Position numbers and translations under genes: made by a program
In this document: positions 8,076 through 16,013 of the stretch, in pieces
Layout: each line of letters starts with the position of its first letter
Position numbering within the stretch: the stretch's first letter is position 1
Notes under the pieces: model-generated
Seen by the model: only the letters and a program-made list of their open reading frames with translations
What the model was told of the DNA's origin: nothing
Database searches by the model: none
Source: Clostridia bacterium
Lineage (GTDB): Bacteria > Bacillota > Clostridia > Lachnospirales > Lachnospiraceae
Direction of reading: 5' to 3'
DNA: 64,000 bases
Assembly (NCBI GenBank): GCA_910576205.1
Contig: CAJTHL010000019.1
Coordinates: 23,378-87,377 of the forward strand

Positions 8076-8209
8076 GCAATCTTCCGTAAGATTGCGTATT
8101 TTGGCAGGAATCCGTTTCCGGTATTCCTGCCAAAATGCTTGTTGGTGATATATCCCCAAACCCCTGAGATCATCACCTGCGGTGATGGCTGCGCGTTCCG
8201 TTGGAACGC
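8076..8209 (-). other. Cluster of four perfect hairpins downstream of the outer relaxase
   Basis: On the minus strand the order is a 7-bp stem with a 3-base loop (8193-8209), a 7-bp CATCACC/GGTGATG stem with a 3-base loop (8173-8189), a 14-bp stem continuing after one bulged A into CCG-GAAA-CGG (8098-8136), and an 8-bp stem (8076-8095). All arms are perfect. The third hairpin ends in a GNRA-type tetraloop. The cluster begins 25 bp after the relaxase stop. It may be a terminator array, a structured RNA, or a single-strand origin or oriT region. Confidence 0.6.
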
Positions 8210-8233
8210 TGAAAAACAAAAACAGGAAGGAAC

Positions 8234-9643
8234 CTATTGCCGTGACTTCTGCGTGTCCCTCTGCGGTTCCCGCCCGGTAGGAATGTCCAGCAAATGCTCC
8301 ACATTCGCCCGGACATTATGGAGCTCCTTCATATCAGCCCTGGCCTGCTTGTAAGAAGAATAGGCTTTCCGTTTCTGTTCCAGGAGCCCGGCGTATTCTT
8401 CCCGTAAAGATTTGACGGAAGGCAGCTTTGTGATCCCCAATCCGTCAAAGTGTTTCTTTGCCGCCTGGTGCAGCAGGATTTCCGTCTCATGCGCCGCACG
8501 GAATTTTTTGCTGTACCCGGCTTTCCGGTATTCCACATAGACCGCCCGCGTCTTGACATAATTGACGATCTGTTTCTGCAGTTCCCCGTTGGCGGCCATC
8601 TGGGATTCCAGTTCCTTGATCTGTACCGACAGCGCATTAAAACTGGCAGTAACGGCGTCTGATTTTTCCTGCAAGTCCTCATAGCTCATATCGCCATGCT
8701 CTTTGAGCCAGATCACTGCCTGGGAGAGCTGTTTTAAGTTGAACACCTTCGCCCAGCGTTCATACCCCGGACCTTTGCCGGAGCGGATTGCCGCCTCAAT
8801 ATCCACCAGCAGCCCGACTTTGGAAACCGGCTTTTGTGGGGAGGTACGGCGCGGCTTTGCCGTCCGCGTGCCGGCGATCCGTTCTTTGATGGCCTGCTCG
8901 GTATAGTCGCCTTTCAGCGTGTCACACCGGGTATATCTATCTTCCGGCGACAGGCGAAAGCGAAGGTGCTTTCGCTCCCGGTTGACTTCAATCCCAGCCG
9001 CCTCCAGCTTTTTCAAAAGTTCTTCAAAGTCCTTCGGCTTTTCTTCCAGGGCCGCGTCGATAGCCCATCGTAGCTGTTCCTGGTGGGAAGGCTGTTTCTG
9101 ACTTCCCATCCATGTGCCGTAATGCTCCCGGCTGGGTTTCGGATTCTCTACAATGGAAAGCCCATGCTCCAGGCACAGCTTGTCATTCATGCGCCGGATC
9201 GCCCATGTAGAGCCCCAGAAGTTGCGGAATTTTTTCTGATAGTCCAGCGTGGTAGAATCTATGATGATGTGGTTATGGACATGGTGTTTATCCACATGGG
9301 TGCAGACAACAAAGGCATGGTTTCCCTTTGTCAGTTTCAATGCCAGTTCCCGCCCGATCTGGTTGGCTTCTTCCGGCGTGACCTCACCCGGCTTAAATGC
9401 CTGCCGGAGATGGTAGGCGATCACATCATCCGCGCCCCGGTCACGTCCGGTCAGGTTCGCATACTGGCGCTTGGATAAAAGGAATTCCGCATCAGCGGTC
9501 CGGGTGTCGCACTCATAACCATAAATGAATTTCCCAAAATCGGTTTTCTGCGGATTCTTTACATAGTCAATGATGTCCGCTATGGCCGTGGAAATATCCC
9601 GGCCTTTTCCAACATGCAGCGGCATGAGCCGGGTAGTTGCCAT
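8234..9643 (-). CDS. MobP-type relaxase of the outer ICE
   Basis: A 469-residue relaxase that would nick oriT and pilot the single strand during conjugation. The metal-binding motif III is HVDKHHVHNH, with His116, His120, His121, His123 and His125, and Tyr40-43 region tyrosines lie in the N-terminal catalytic part. The C-terminal third is rich in charged helices. The start at ATG 9643 is preceded by AAGGGGG. Its partner MobC lies 10.5 kb upstream because a transposon is inserted between them. It is the last recognisable transfer gene of the outer ICE. Confidence 0.88.
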   Translation of the reverse strand: MATTRLMPLHVGKGRDISTAIADIIDYVKNPQKTDFGKFIYGYECDTRTADAEFLLSKRQYANLTGRDRGADDVIAYHLRQAFKPGEVTPEEANQIGRELALKLTKGNHAFVVCTHVDKHHVHNHIIIDSTTLDYQKKFRNFWGSTWAIRRMNDKLCLEHGLSIVENPKPSREHYGTWMGSQKQPSHQEQLRWAIDAALEEKPKDFEELLKKLEAAGIEVNRERKHLRFRLSPEDRYTRCDTLKGDYTEQAIKERIAGTRTAKPRRTSPQKPVSKVGLLVDIEAAIRSGKGPGYERWAKVFNLKQLSQAVIWLKEHGDMSYEDLQEKSDAVTASFNALSVQIKELESQMAANGELQKQIVNYVKTRAVYVEYRKAGYSKKFRAAHETEILLHQAAKKHFDGLGITKLPSVKSLREEYAGLLEQKRKAYSSYKQARADMKELHNVRANVEHLLDIPTGREPQRDTQKSRQ

Positions 9644-9675
9644 CCCTTCACCCCCTTAATGAAAAATTGGCTGTG

Positions 9676-9993
9676 TTACCGTGTCTGCTCTTTATTCACT
9701 TTTGTTTTATTACTGTGCGCTGCCTGCTGTCCGGCGTTTTTATTCAGGCCGTCACGCACGGACGGTTTCTGTTCCTGGACCGGCGTACATTCCCGTCTGG
9801 CCTGGGAGAGAAACAGGTCGGTAAGTCCGGGATTGCAGCGGTCTACAACAAAGTAAACATTCCGGTCATATCCGAAACCGTCCTTATCCTCACAGACCGG
9901 AACCGTCTGCGCCCATGCCTTGTTGTCCCGTGAAATGCGCCCGTCGTGATCTTTCTGCCGGACCGTGTTGGCAAGGACATAAAAAATCCGGCC
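9676..9993 (-). pseudogene. DUF3849 gene, 3' part, separated by the nested transposon
   Basis: 105 codons without a start. The segment GRIFYVLANTVRQKDHDGRI followed by SRDNKAWAQ is the C-terminal half of DUF3849, a domain of ICE polyvalent proteins. The tail carries the EQKPSVRDGL motif shared by other accessory proteins here. The 5' half is at 19492-19688. Joining ...QQFDY (ending at 19494) to GRIFYV (starting at 9993) through the shared GG gives one 170-residue protein with no frame change. The part immediately precedes the relaxase. Confidence 0.85.
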
Positions 9994-9995
9994 AT

Positions 9996-10019
9996 GGTTA
10001 ATTTTTCATAAGGAAGTTA
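9996..10019 (+). repeat. Left end of the nested transposon (imperfect terminal inverted repeat)
   Basis: Reading inwards, GG-TT-AATTTTTCATAAGGAAGTTA matches the right end read inwards (19491 down to 19470) at 17 of 20 positions after GG, with a 2-base gap. Such imperfect inverted ends are the recombination sites of TnpX/TndX-type serine recombinases. Confidence 0.65.
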
Positions 10020-10093
10020 AAACCCAAAGACTTTGTAATCAGCCAGAATGATTGGATTGTAGGTAAATTCAATTCATACGGAGGATTTACAAG

Positions 10094-10468
10094 ATGGCAA
10101 AATCACTATTTGAACAGTTAGGCGGTACATATCACGAAGAAAATGGATATTTTATTCCAGATTTACGATTGCCCGCCGAAGAAGAACAGCCGATAGGCGC
10201 ATGGGGACAGCGGCATCTGGACTATCTGAAGCAATATTGCAAAGTTACATACACCAATCTTCTCACAAGCGGCAAACTTAACACTTATCTTGCCGACATT
10301 GACAGACAGGCGCAGGAACGCTTTGAAAGACTCATTGAGGACATGAAACAGACACAAGGCATAACGGAACAACTAAAGGCTGAAAATGCCTTAGAATGGG
10401 TAGGACATTTAGGCAACATAAGAGCTTGTGCAAGGGAGATTGTAAACAAGGAAATCATTTGTACATAA
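10094..10468 (+). CDS. tnpV: Transposon-encoded protein TnpV
   Basis: A 124-residue protein of the TnpV family found in Tn4451/Tn4453 elements. Recognisable parts are the N-terminal SLFEQLGGTYHEENGYFIPD and the central WGQRHLDYLKQ with a charged helix. It starts at ATG 10094 after GGAGGATTT. It is the first gene inside the left end of the element. Its role is not established; it is not required for excision in the studied relatives. Confidence 0.88.
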   Translation: MAKSLFEQLGGTYHEENGYFIPDLRLPAEEEQPIGAWGQRHLDYLKQYCKVTYTNLLTSGKLNTYLADIDRQAQERFERLIEDMKQTQGITEQLKAENALEWVGHLGNIRACAREIVNKEIICT

Positions 10469-10474
10469 GTGGAC

Positions 10475-10507
10475 AAAAGCGGCAGGGAGAAATCTCTGTT
10501 GCTTTTT
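10475..10507 (+). terminator. Terminator after tnpV
   Basis: An imperfect stem (AAAGC..CAGGGAGA paired with TCTCTGTTGCTTT) with an AA loop, followed by a short T-run, begins about 7 bp after the tnpV stop. Confidence 0.5.
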
Positions 10508-10571
10508 AAATGTCAAGAATTTTGTGGGTTTTGCAAATAAGTGATTTTTGTGCTATGGCAAATTATGGCTA

Positions 10572-10624
10572 TTGCAAAAATATAAGAATGGTGCTAAAAT
10601 AGTTATTGACTTTAAGTCAATAAC
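10572..10624 (+). promoter_or_regulatory. Promoter and autoregulatory operator of the TetR-MFS operon
   Basis: TTGCAA (10572-10577), a 17-bp spacer and TAAAAT (10595-10600) form the promoter. One base later begins a perfect 10-bp inverted repeat, GTTATTGACT-TTA-AGTCAATAAC (10602-10624). A dyad overlapping the transcription start is the classical position for TetR-family self-repression. The ribosome binding site follows at 10632. Confidence 0.8.
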
Positions 10625-10650
10625 TAAATACAAAGGAGGTGCAATAAAAT

Positions 10651-11361
10651 TTGGCTAGACCTGTAAAAAAGACACCAGAGGAATGGAGAAAAGAAATCCT
10701 AAATGCTGCCCAAAACTTATTTATTTCTAAAGGATATGAGGAAACTTCAATTTCCGAAATTATGGATATGGTGGGCGGGGCAAAAGGAATGTTTTACCGT
10801 TGTTTTCAAAGCAAAGAGGAAGTAATGTACGCATTAGGCAATCAAATGTTTTTCGAGGACAACCCATTTGAAGCAGTCAAGGGGAGGGATGACTTGAACG
10901 GTCTGCAAAAAATTAGGTTGTTGCTTACACTGAATCAGTCGGACGCTGAACGAAACCAGATAAATATGCAGGCAGTCCCGATTTTGAAAGACCCGCACAT
11001 TTTAGCGACGGCAGTTGCAGAAAACAGGCGTGTATTAACTCCCTTGTGGTTGGAATTGTTGGCGGAGGGAAAAAAGGACGGTTCTATCAAGACGGAATAC
11101 ACAAAGGAGCTTTCCGAGCTTTTGCCGCTTATCAACTTCTGGCTCATGCCCTCGGTATTCCCTGCAACAGAGGAAGAACTGTATCATAAATATCATTTTG
11201 TGAAGGAAGTATTAGCCTATATAGGACTGCCACTTTATGATGATGATACGACAACATTTACAGAAAAATTTATCACTGATATTACAGAAACACCCTGCGG
11301 GCATACTTCTATGCCAGAAAATGCAGGCAAAAACAAGGAAAAAGGAGGGAATCAACCATGA
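10651..11361 (+). CDS. TetR/AcrR-family transcriptional regulator
   Basis: A 236-residue repressor starting at TTG 10651, ten bases after AAAGGAGGT. The N-terminal helix-turn-helix reads AAQNLFISKGYEETSISEIM followed by AKGMFYRCFQSKEEV, the TetR signature. The C-terminal ligand domain is not similar to a sensor I can name. Its stop overlaps the ATG of the MFS exporter gene (ATGA), so the pair is translationally coupled. It probably represses its own operon through the perfect dyad at 10602-10624, relieved by an exporter substrate. Confidence 0.9.
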   Translation: MARPVKKTPEEWRKEILNAAQNLFISKGYEETSISEIMDMVGGAKGMFYRCFQSKEEVMYALGNQMFFEDNPFEAVKGRDDLNGLQKIRLLLTLNQSDAERNQINMQAVPILKDPHILATAVAENRRVLTPLWLELLAEGKKDGSIKTEYTKELSELLPLINFWLMPSVFPATEEELYHKYHFVKEVLAYIGLPLYDDDTTTFTEKFITDITETPCGHTSMPENAGKNKEKGGNQP

Positions 11362-12611
11362 CGGAAAAATTATTTACGAAAAATTTTACACTCCTTATTT
11401 TGGGACAGCTAACCTCATTGTTTGGAAATTTCATATTGAAATTGGCATTGTCCATGTATGTACTGGAAGCGACTGGTTCGGCAGCCATATTTGCAGGGAT
11501 ATTGTCTGCTGCTACAATCCCGACCATTCTTTTGTCACCGCTTGGCGGCATCTTGGCGGACAGGGCAGACAGACGGAATATTATGGTGGCGTTAGACGCA
11601 TTGACTGGCGTATCCGTTTTATGTGCGGCACTATTCCTGTCGGAAAACAATGCCATTGCTGTAATCAGTACGTTGCTTATTATTCTTTCTATTTTGGGTG
11701 CGTTTGAAACGCCTACTGTTCAAGCGTGTATTCCTACCATGTTACAAGGGGACAATATTATGAAAGGAAATGCCGTTGTAAATCAAGTGGCGTCTTTATC
11801 CTATTTGATTGCCCCTATGTTGGGCGGCGTATTGTATGCCATGCTTGGGCTAGAACCCGTAATGTATGCAAGCGTTGTCTGTTTTTTTATTACTGCTCTG
11901 TTTGAATGTTTTATAAAATTGAGTTATCAGCGTATTCAAAGTCAAGGCGGTGTGCTTCAGATTGTTAAGCAGGATTTTTTATCAAGTATGCAGTATATTT
12001 CAAAAGAACAGACCAGCATATCAAAAATGCTGCTCTTAACGGCATTTTCAAGATTTTTTGTGATGGGTATTACCATAGTCGGACTTCCTTTTCTTGTGCG
12101 GACTATCCTCGGATTTAATCCAAAATATTATGGGGCTGCGGAAAGTGCGTTGGCAGTCGCTACAATCTTGGGGAGTATTGCCGCAGGAATTTTGGCAGAG
12201 AAATTGAAAATACATAAATTATCTATTCTGCTTGCTTCTATGGGTATTTTTATTATCCCTGCCGGCATTATTTTCCTTTTGCCAGTGAATGCCATTATAA
12301 AGTATGGCGTTACGGTTGTGTCATTTTGCGGTATGCAGGCTGTTATCAGTATATTTTCTATTTTCGCTGTTTCCCTCATACAGCAGAGAACGCCAAATCA
12401 TTTAATAGGAAAAGTGATGGCTTATACATCAACGGTTACTTTGTGCGTCCAGCCCATAGGACAAATCGTGTACGGTTTTTTGTTTGACAGATTTTACAGT
12501 GCCGTATATTTTGTCTTAATCCCGACTGGCATCATAGTTTGCATTGTAGGATTATCTGCAATGAGCTTCTTTAAGAATATGGAAAGGGAACAGCAGGAGG
12601 TGTCAGCATGA
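11358..12611 (+). CDS. MFS efflux transporter
   Basis: A 417-residue integral membrane protein with about 12 hydrophobic helices. The loop 2-3 motif GGILADRADRRNIM is the MFS signature. The overall layout resembles the drug-exporting MefA/enterobactin-exporter group. The gene overlaps tetR by four bases upstream and the Cys-rich KTR gene by four bases downstream, so all three are one translationally coupled operon. The substrate cannot be read from sequence; an antibiotic or host metabolite is likely given the TetR control and mobile context. Confidence 0.88.
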   Translation: MTEKLFTKNFTLLILGQLTSLFGNFILKLALSMYVLEATGSAAIFAGILSAATIPTILLSPLGGILADRADRRNIMVALDALTGVSVLCAALFLSENNAIAVISTLLIILSILGAFETPTVQACIPTMLQGDNIMKGNAVVNQVASLSYLIAPMLGGVLYAMLGLEPVMYASVVCFFITALFECFIKLSYQRIQSQGGVLQIVKQDFLSSMQYISKEQTSISKMLLLTAFSRFFVMGITIVGLPFLVRTILGFNPKYYGAAESALAVATILGSIAAGILAEKLKIHKLSILLASMGIFIIPAGIIFLLPVNAIIKYGVTVVSFCGMQAVISIFSIFAVSLIQQRTPNHLIGKVMAYTSTVTLCVQPIGQIVYGFLFDRFYSAVYFVLIPTGIIVCIVGLSAMSFFKNMEREQQEVSA

Positions 12612-12796
12612 AGCAGGAAAAGTGGTTATTGTGTCCTGTATGTGGAAACAAGACGAGATTGAAATTGCGTGAAGACACGGTACTTGAGAAATTCCCTTTA
12701 TTTTGCCCAAAATGCAAACAGGAAACCCTTATAAATGTCCGACAAATGAATATGTCTGTTATCAGAGAGCCAGACGCACAGACGCAGAGCCGATGA
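12608..12796 (+). CDS. Cysteine-rich KTR domain protein
   Basis: A 62-residue protein with two Cys pairs, CPVCGNKTRLKLRED and FCPKCKQETLINVRQ, forming a probable zinc ribbon. The KTR tripeptide after the first pair gives the family its name. The ATG overlaps the exporter stop (ATGA). Members are common in conjugative transposons of Clostridia next to exporters or transfer genes, with no known function. Confidence 0.88.
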   Translation: MKQEKWLLCPVCGNKTRLKLREDTVLEKFPLFCPKCKQETLINVRQMNMSVIREPDAQTQSR

Positions 12797-12836
12797 ACGT
12801 GTGAAATCAAATCACAGTTTGTCGGCTCTGTTTTTG
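12785..12836 (+). terminator. Terminator of the TetR-MFS-KTR operon
   Basis: CAGAGCCGA (12785-12793) pairs with TCGGCTCTG (12822-12830), followed by TTTTTGCTT. The left arm overlaps the end of the KTR coding region. Confidence 0.8.
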
Positions 12837-13006
12837 CTTACGCAGACAGTCAAGATTTTTCATTTTGCTGCTCTATCTTACAATACATAGAAAGTCAACG
12901 ATAAGCTGAATACAGACAAGACATCCATCGAAATAAGGTAAATGGCAGCAACTGCTAATTGCTTTTTGGCACTTTTCAAGCTCTTTATTTTTCTATAAGG
13001 GCATTT

Positions 13007-13030
13007 TATAATAGAAAAAAGGAGGAAATT
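13007..13030 (+). promoter_or_regulatory. -10 element and ribosome binding site of the XRE gene
   Basis: A perfect TATAAT (13007-13012) lies just upstream of AAAAGGAGGAAA, which precedes ATG 13034. A poor -35 (TTTATT, 12984-12989) is at 17 bp. The remaining 170 bp back to the terminator shows no gene. Confidence 0.5.
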
Positions 13031-13033
13031 TTT

Positions 13034-13516
13034 ATGAATACAAACATCATTTCAAAATATTTGCAATTACTGCGAAAAAAACATAACTTCACACAAGACG
13101 AATTAGCAAAAAGGTTGGATATATCCAGACAAGCTGTTTCAAAATGGGAAACGGGAGCAGCTATTCCAGATTTAGAGGTTCTGTTAAAAATATCTAAGCT
13201 TTACGGAATTACAATAAATGATATTTTAGAGCCGAATATACCGACTAAAAAAATAACTGATTTTGAACAATTATCAAGAGTTCCAGAAAACGAATTAAGA
13301 GATATACTGGAACAATATGATATGACATCACTTGTGATAGCTTCAATGGGGGCATCTCCAGAAATAAATAATTTGCTGGAAAAATTATTTCCAGATGTAG
13401 ATTATAAAATGGAAAGAAACCGTATTGGCAGAGTTAGAATTGATGAAGTTGAAAGAATACAACAGGAAATAGTCTCTGTCATAAATTTACGAGCTTTAGA
13501 TAGTGAACTTTTATAA
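13034..13516 (+). CDS. XRE-family helix-turn-helix regulator
   Basis: A 160-residue protein. The N-terminal HTH is RKKHNFTQDELAKRLDISRQ followed by AVSKWETGAAIPDLEVLLKI, a Cro/CI-type domain. The C-terminal 90 residues are not recognised. The ATG at 13034 is taken because GGAGGAAA lies directly upstream. It sits alone between two copies of a similar terminator segment, which suggests it was added as a unit between the exporter operon and the transposon core. Confidence 0.88.
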   Translation: MNTNIISKYLQLLRKKHNFTQDELAKRLDISRQAVSKWETGAAIPDLEVLLKISKLYGITINDILEPNIPTKKITDFEQLSRVPENELRDILEQYDMTSLVIASMGASPEINNLLEKLFPDVDYKMERNRIGRVRIDEVERIQQEIVSVINLRALDSELL

Positions 13517-13606
13517 AATTATAAGTCAAGAAATGAAGTAATATGCCAAAAGGTAAATGAGCAATCTTGAAAAGCAAGAAATTTGAAATAGAAGTTATTA
13601 AAGAGG

Positions 13607-13671
13607 CAGACACATAGATGCAGAGCCGATAAACATGTGAGTTAATATCATAGTCTGTCGGTTCTCTTTCA
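13607..13671 (+). repeat. Diverged copy of the KTR-gene end and terminator
   Basis: From CAGACACATAGATGCAGAGCCGAT onward this segment matches 12771-12836 with scattered substitutions, including the CAGAGCCGA/TCGGTTCTC arms of the hairpin. The two copies flank the XRE gene. It may still terminate the XRE transcript. Confidence 0.6.
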
Positions 13672-14112
13672 TTTCATAAGGTTTTAAAGCAACCGCCCAC
13701 CAAATAAAAAAACGGCGTGTGGCGGGCGATTTTGCTATGCCCAAAAGACTTAACAGACACTCTCCAGACCTGTTTTTGAAGTTTGGAGGTTTTTTATGTT
13801 CTTTTTTCGGGCAGTAATCTATCTGCTCATGCAACGCAGATTTGACTTATACATAGCATATCGGGGATTGGCAGGAAGCCAGTTAAAAAAATTATTCCCG
13901 ACCATGCAAGGCTACTTCTCACCATGCAACCAGAAGTAGAATCTCAACTCAACAGAATATGTATCTCCTATAACCGTAGAGGTCACAGAACCTTTGCGGT
14001 TTTTCTTTTGTCGGTTTTTATCGTAATGTGCCGAGGGGGTGTTTCCACTGTTGGCTGCCGTTCGCCGCCTATCCAATCTAGATTTTAGCATTTTCAAAAA
14101 TTTCAGATTGGA
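13672..14112 (+). other. Noncoding leader upstream of the sigma-like gene
   Basis: About 440 bp without a convincing gene. It contains a near-perfect CGCCCACC/GGCGGGCG hairpin (near 13693-13729), a perfect 8-bp inverted repeat CTACTTCT/AGAAGTAG (13912-13939) with two 9-base ACCATGCAA direct repeats (13901-13909 and 13921-13929), and a stem-loop ending in CGGTTTTTCTTTT near 13970-14007 that could attenuate transcription. Confidence 0.4.
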
Positions 14113-14120
14113 GGAAAAAA

Positions 14121-14546
14121 ATGGCATACAACAACGGACGGGAGAACAGGAAATGGCTTATCTGGAAAGAAGCCGAGGAAAAAATATTGCGGGAACATGG
14201 AGTTGACGAAACCACCATTGAAAAAATCCGCACAGACGACAGGGCAGACTTTAATTCCAACAGGCGGTTTTACCATTGGACAAGCGACTTCGGCGAATAC
14301 CTTGAGGGAATGGCAGACAGGGAACATAATAACGAGCTAAAGACTGTTGCTGATTTACTGGATGAAATTGAGGATGAAACTCTGTATCGGGCATTGCTTA
14401 CAGTGGACAGGCGTACCCTGCAAATCATCCTGCTGAAAATGCAGGGTTATTCCACAAAGGAAATTGCCCCGCTTGTTGGATTGACAACAGGGGCTATCTA
14501 TGCAAGGCTAGACCATCTGCGGAAAAAGCTACGGAAGATTTTATAA
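14121..14546 (+). CDS. Sigma-70 region 4-like protein
   Basis: A 141-residue protein. The C-terminal part, VDRRTLQIILLKMQGYSTKE then IAPLVGLTTGAIYARLDHLR, is a sigma region 4/LuxR-type helix-turn-helix. There is no region 2, so it is not a full sigma factor. Equivalent small proteins in Tn916-like and Tn4451-like elements are thought to regulate transfer or excision genes. ATG 14121 follows TTGGAGG. A GC-rich hairpin follows the stop. Confidence 0.82.
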   Translation: MAYNNGRENRKWLIWKEAEEKILREHGVDETTIEKIRTDDRADFNSNRRFYHWTSDFGEYLEGMADREHNNELKTVADLLDEIEDETLYRALLTVDRRTLQIILLKMQGYSTKEIAPLVGLTTGAIYARLDHLRKKLRKIL

Positions 14547-14581
14547 CCAGCTAATAAAGACTGCTTTTTGACGGACTATTG

Positions 14582-14605
14582 GGCGGGGGATAAAAATCCC
14601 CCGCC
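14582..14605 (+). terminator. Strong GC hairpin after the sigma-like gene
   Basis: A perfect 10-bp stem GGCGGGGGAT/ATCCCCCGCC with an AAAA loop lies 35 bp after the stop. No T-run follows (TAATTACT), so termination is likely but not certain. Confidence 0.6.
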
Positions 14606-14670
14606 TAATTACTAAAATTGATGAATAAAATTCCTGTCCACAGGGAATACTAAAAAATTTGCCCAAAATC

Positions 14671-14700
14671 TTGACACAAATATAGCCGCTATGATATTCT
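14671..14700 (+). promoter_or_regulatory. Promoter of the DUF6194 gene
   Basis: TTGACA (14671-14676), an 18-bp spacer and TATTCT (14695-14700) lie about 50 bp upstream of the ATG. Confidence 0.55.
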
Positions 14701-14749
14701 AAAATACTCATAGGAGAATTAGAAGTAAGACAGAAAGAGAGCTGTCAGA

Positions 14750-15199
14750 ATGACACCAGATAAAATATTGAATTACTGCCTTCAAAATCTTGAGGGAACA
14801 GTCTTAGTTGAGAGTTGGGGCGAGAAAGGGATTTTCTATAACCCAGACCATGCACTGAAGCGTGGCGTTTATATATTAACAGTTAAGGAAAAGGATGGCG
14901 ATAATGACAAAGGCTCTGATTTAAACAGAGAGAACGTCTACCGTGTGAATTTGGGAATACGGAAAAGCACTTTTACGGAATTGTTTGGAACAGTCCCAAA
15001 ACGTCCACCAGCGGGCGGCGTTGTAGATATGGATTACGACTTTACCGTATTGAATGAGATACTTCCCCATCCCGTCTACGCATGGATGGCGTGGATATGT
15101 GCATTGAACCCCTCTGAACAGACATTCGAGGAATTGAAACCATATATCCAAGAAGCCTATGGGTATGCAAAGGAGAAATTTAAGAAACGCAGGAAGTAA
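14750..15199 (+). CDS. DUF6194 family protein
   Basis: A 149-residue cytoplasmic protein. The layout (TPDKILNYCLQNLEGTV at the N-terminus, YRVNLGIRKSTFTELFG, then HPVYAWMAWICALNPSEQT) fits the DUF6194 family as I recall it. No catalytic role is known. The ribosome binding site is weak (GAAAGAGAG). It has its own promoter and no functional partner nearby, so it is probably transposon cargo. Confidence 0.7.
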   Translation: MTPDKILNYCLQNLEGTVLVESWGEKGIFYNPDHALKRGVYILTVKEKDGDNDKGSDLNRENVYRVNLGIRKSTFTELFGTVPKRPPAGGVVDMDYDFTVLNEILPHPVYAWMAWICALNPSEQTFEELKPYIQEAYGYAKEKFKKRRK

Positions 15200-15655
15200 T
15201 CTTGAAAATTAAATAAGAACATAGATGGAAGAATGAAATGTCAGCCAACGGACAAGGCTGACCGCCGCCGAAAGTATGCTGTCCTTTTCGGCTGGTGTAT
15301 GGCAGCATGGTTTTGAATCCCAAAGCCGTTACATAGCATTGCGAATCCGAGCAGGAGAAATCTCTCCTGTCATTCGTGGTGTCGTGTGGCGGCTTTTCAT
15401 TTATCCAAAAGTCAAGAAAAATCAAATCCAGAACGGAGGTGCAAGGACATAGGATTTTCTTTTCGGCGGGTAAGACAGGCATTAAGAATGTCGCTGCACA
15501 GGAAAAATGCTCTGCGGTGTTGTCCACAGAGATAGCGAGCATCGGATTGTGTCAGCCACAATCCAATCCACAGCCTAAAGGCGTGTGGACTTCTCTCAGG
15601 GGACAGCCCCTGTTTACCCCGAAGAAAGAAAAATAAGACTGGAGGATTGAGGGAA
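15200..15655 (+). other. Noncoding region upstream of mobC; candidate oriT of the nested element
   Basis: No supported gene in 456 bp. Three perfect dyads are seen: AGGAGA-AA-TCTCCT (about 15353-15368), GGATTGTG-TCAGC-CACAATCC (15544-15564) and CAGGGG-ACAG-CCCCTG (15597-15612). The last two lie within 115 bp of mobC. Relaxase nick regions of MobP-type elements commonly lie just upstream of mobC with such hairpins, so this is the best oriT candidate. Confidence 0.45.
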
Positions 15656-16012
15656 ATGAGCAGAGAAAAATCAGAAAAGGACGTGCGGAATGTCCCGATT
15701 ACCGTCCGATTGAACGAGGAAGAACATGAAAAATTAAAGCAATGCGCCGCCGCTTGCGGTCTGTCCGCAGCAGAATTTATGCGCAAGTTATGCAAGGGAA
15801 ATGCCCCTCAGCCAAAGCCAGAGAAAGAATTTTGGGCGTTGCTGAACACACTTTATGAGGTACATTCTGCCTTTAAAAAGTGTGTTCCTTACTATCCGAC
15901 CGCCGCTGAAATCTGTAAGGAGATTGAGGATTTTATCTTAGAACTGCAACAGAAATCTACTCTCCCACAGCGGTTCAGCATAGAAGAATTGACAGAACAG
16001 GGGGCGGTTTGA
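15656..16012 (+). CDS. mobC: MobC-like relaxosome protein (nested element)
   Basis: A 118-residue protein. NVPITVRLNEEEHEKLKQCA is a ribbon-helix-helix-type DNA-binding start, and GLSAAEFMRKLCKG matches the MobC family. MobC helps the relaxase bind and open oriT. ATG 15656 has GGAGG ten bases upstream. The stop lies one base before the relaxase ATG, so the two are coupled. Confidence 0.85.
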   Translation: MSREKSEKDVRNVPITVRLNEEEHEKLKQCAAACGLSAAEFMRKLCKGNAPQPKPEKEFWALLNTLYEVHSAFKKCVPYYPTAAEICKEIEDFILELQQKSTLPQRFSIEELTEQGAV

Positions 16013-16013
16013 T

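Noticed and set aside
8139..8354. Plus-strand frame of 71 codons at the relaxase end
   Set aside because: It overlaps the hairpin cluster and the relaxase 3' end antisense and has no ribosome binding site.
10602..10624. Perfect dyad considered as a terminator of tnpV
   Set aside because: It lies just after a -10 element and before the tetR ribosome binding site, has no T-run, and fits an operator better. A separate terminator lies at 10475-10507.
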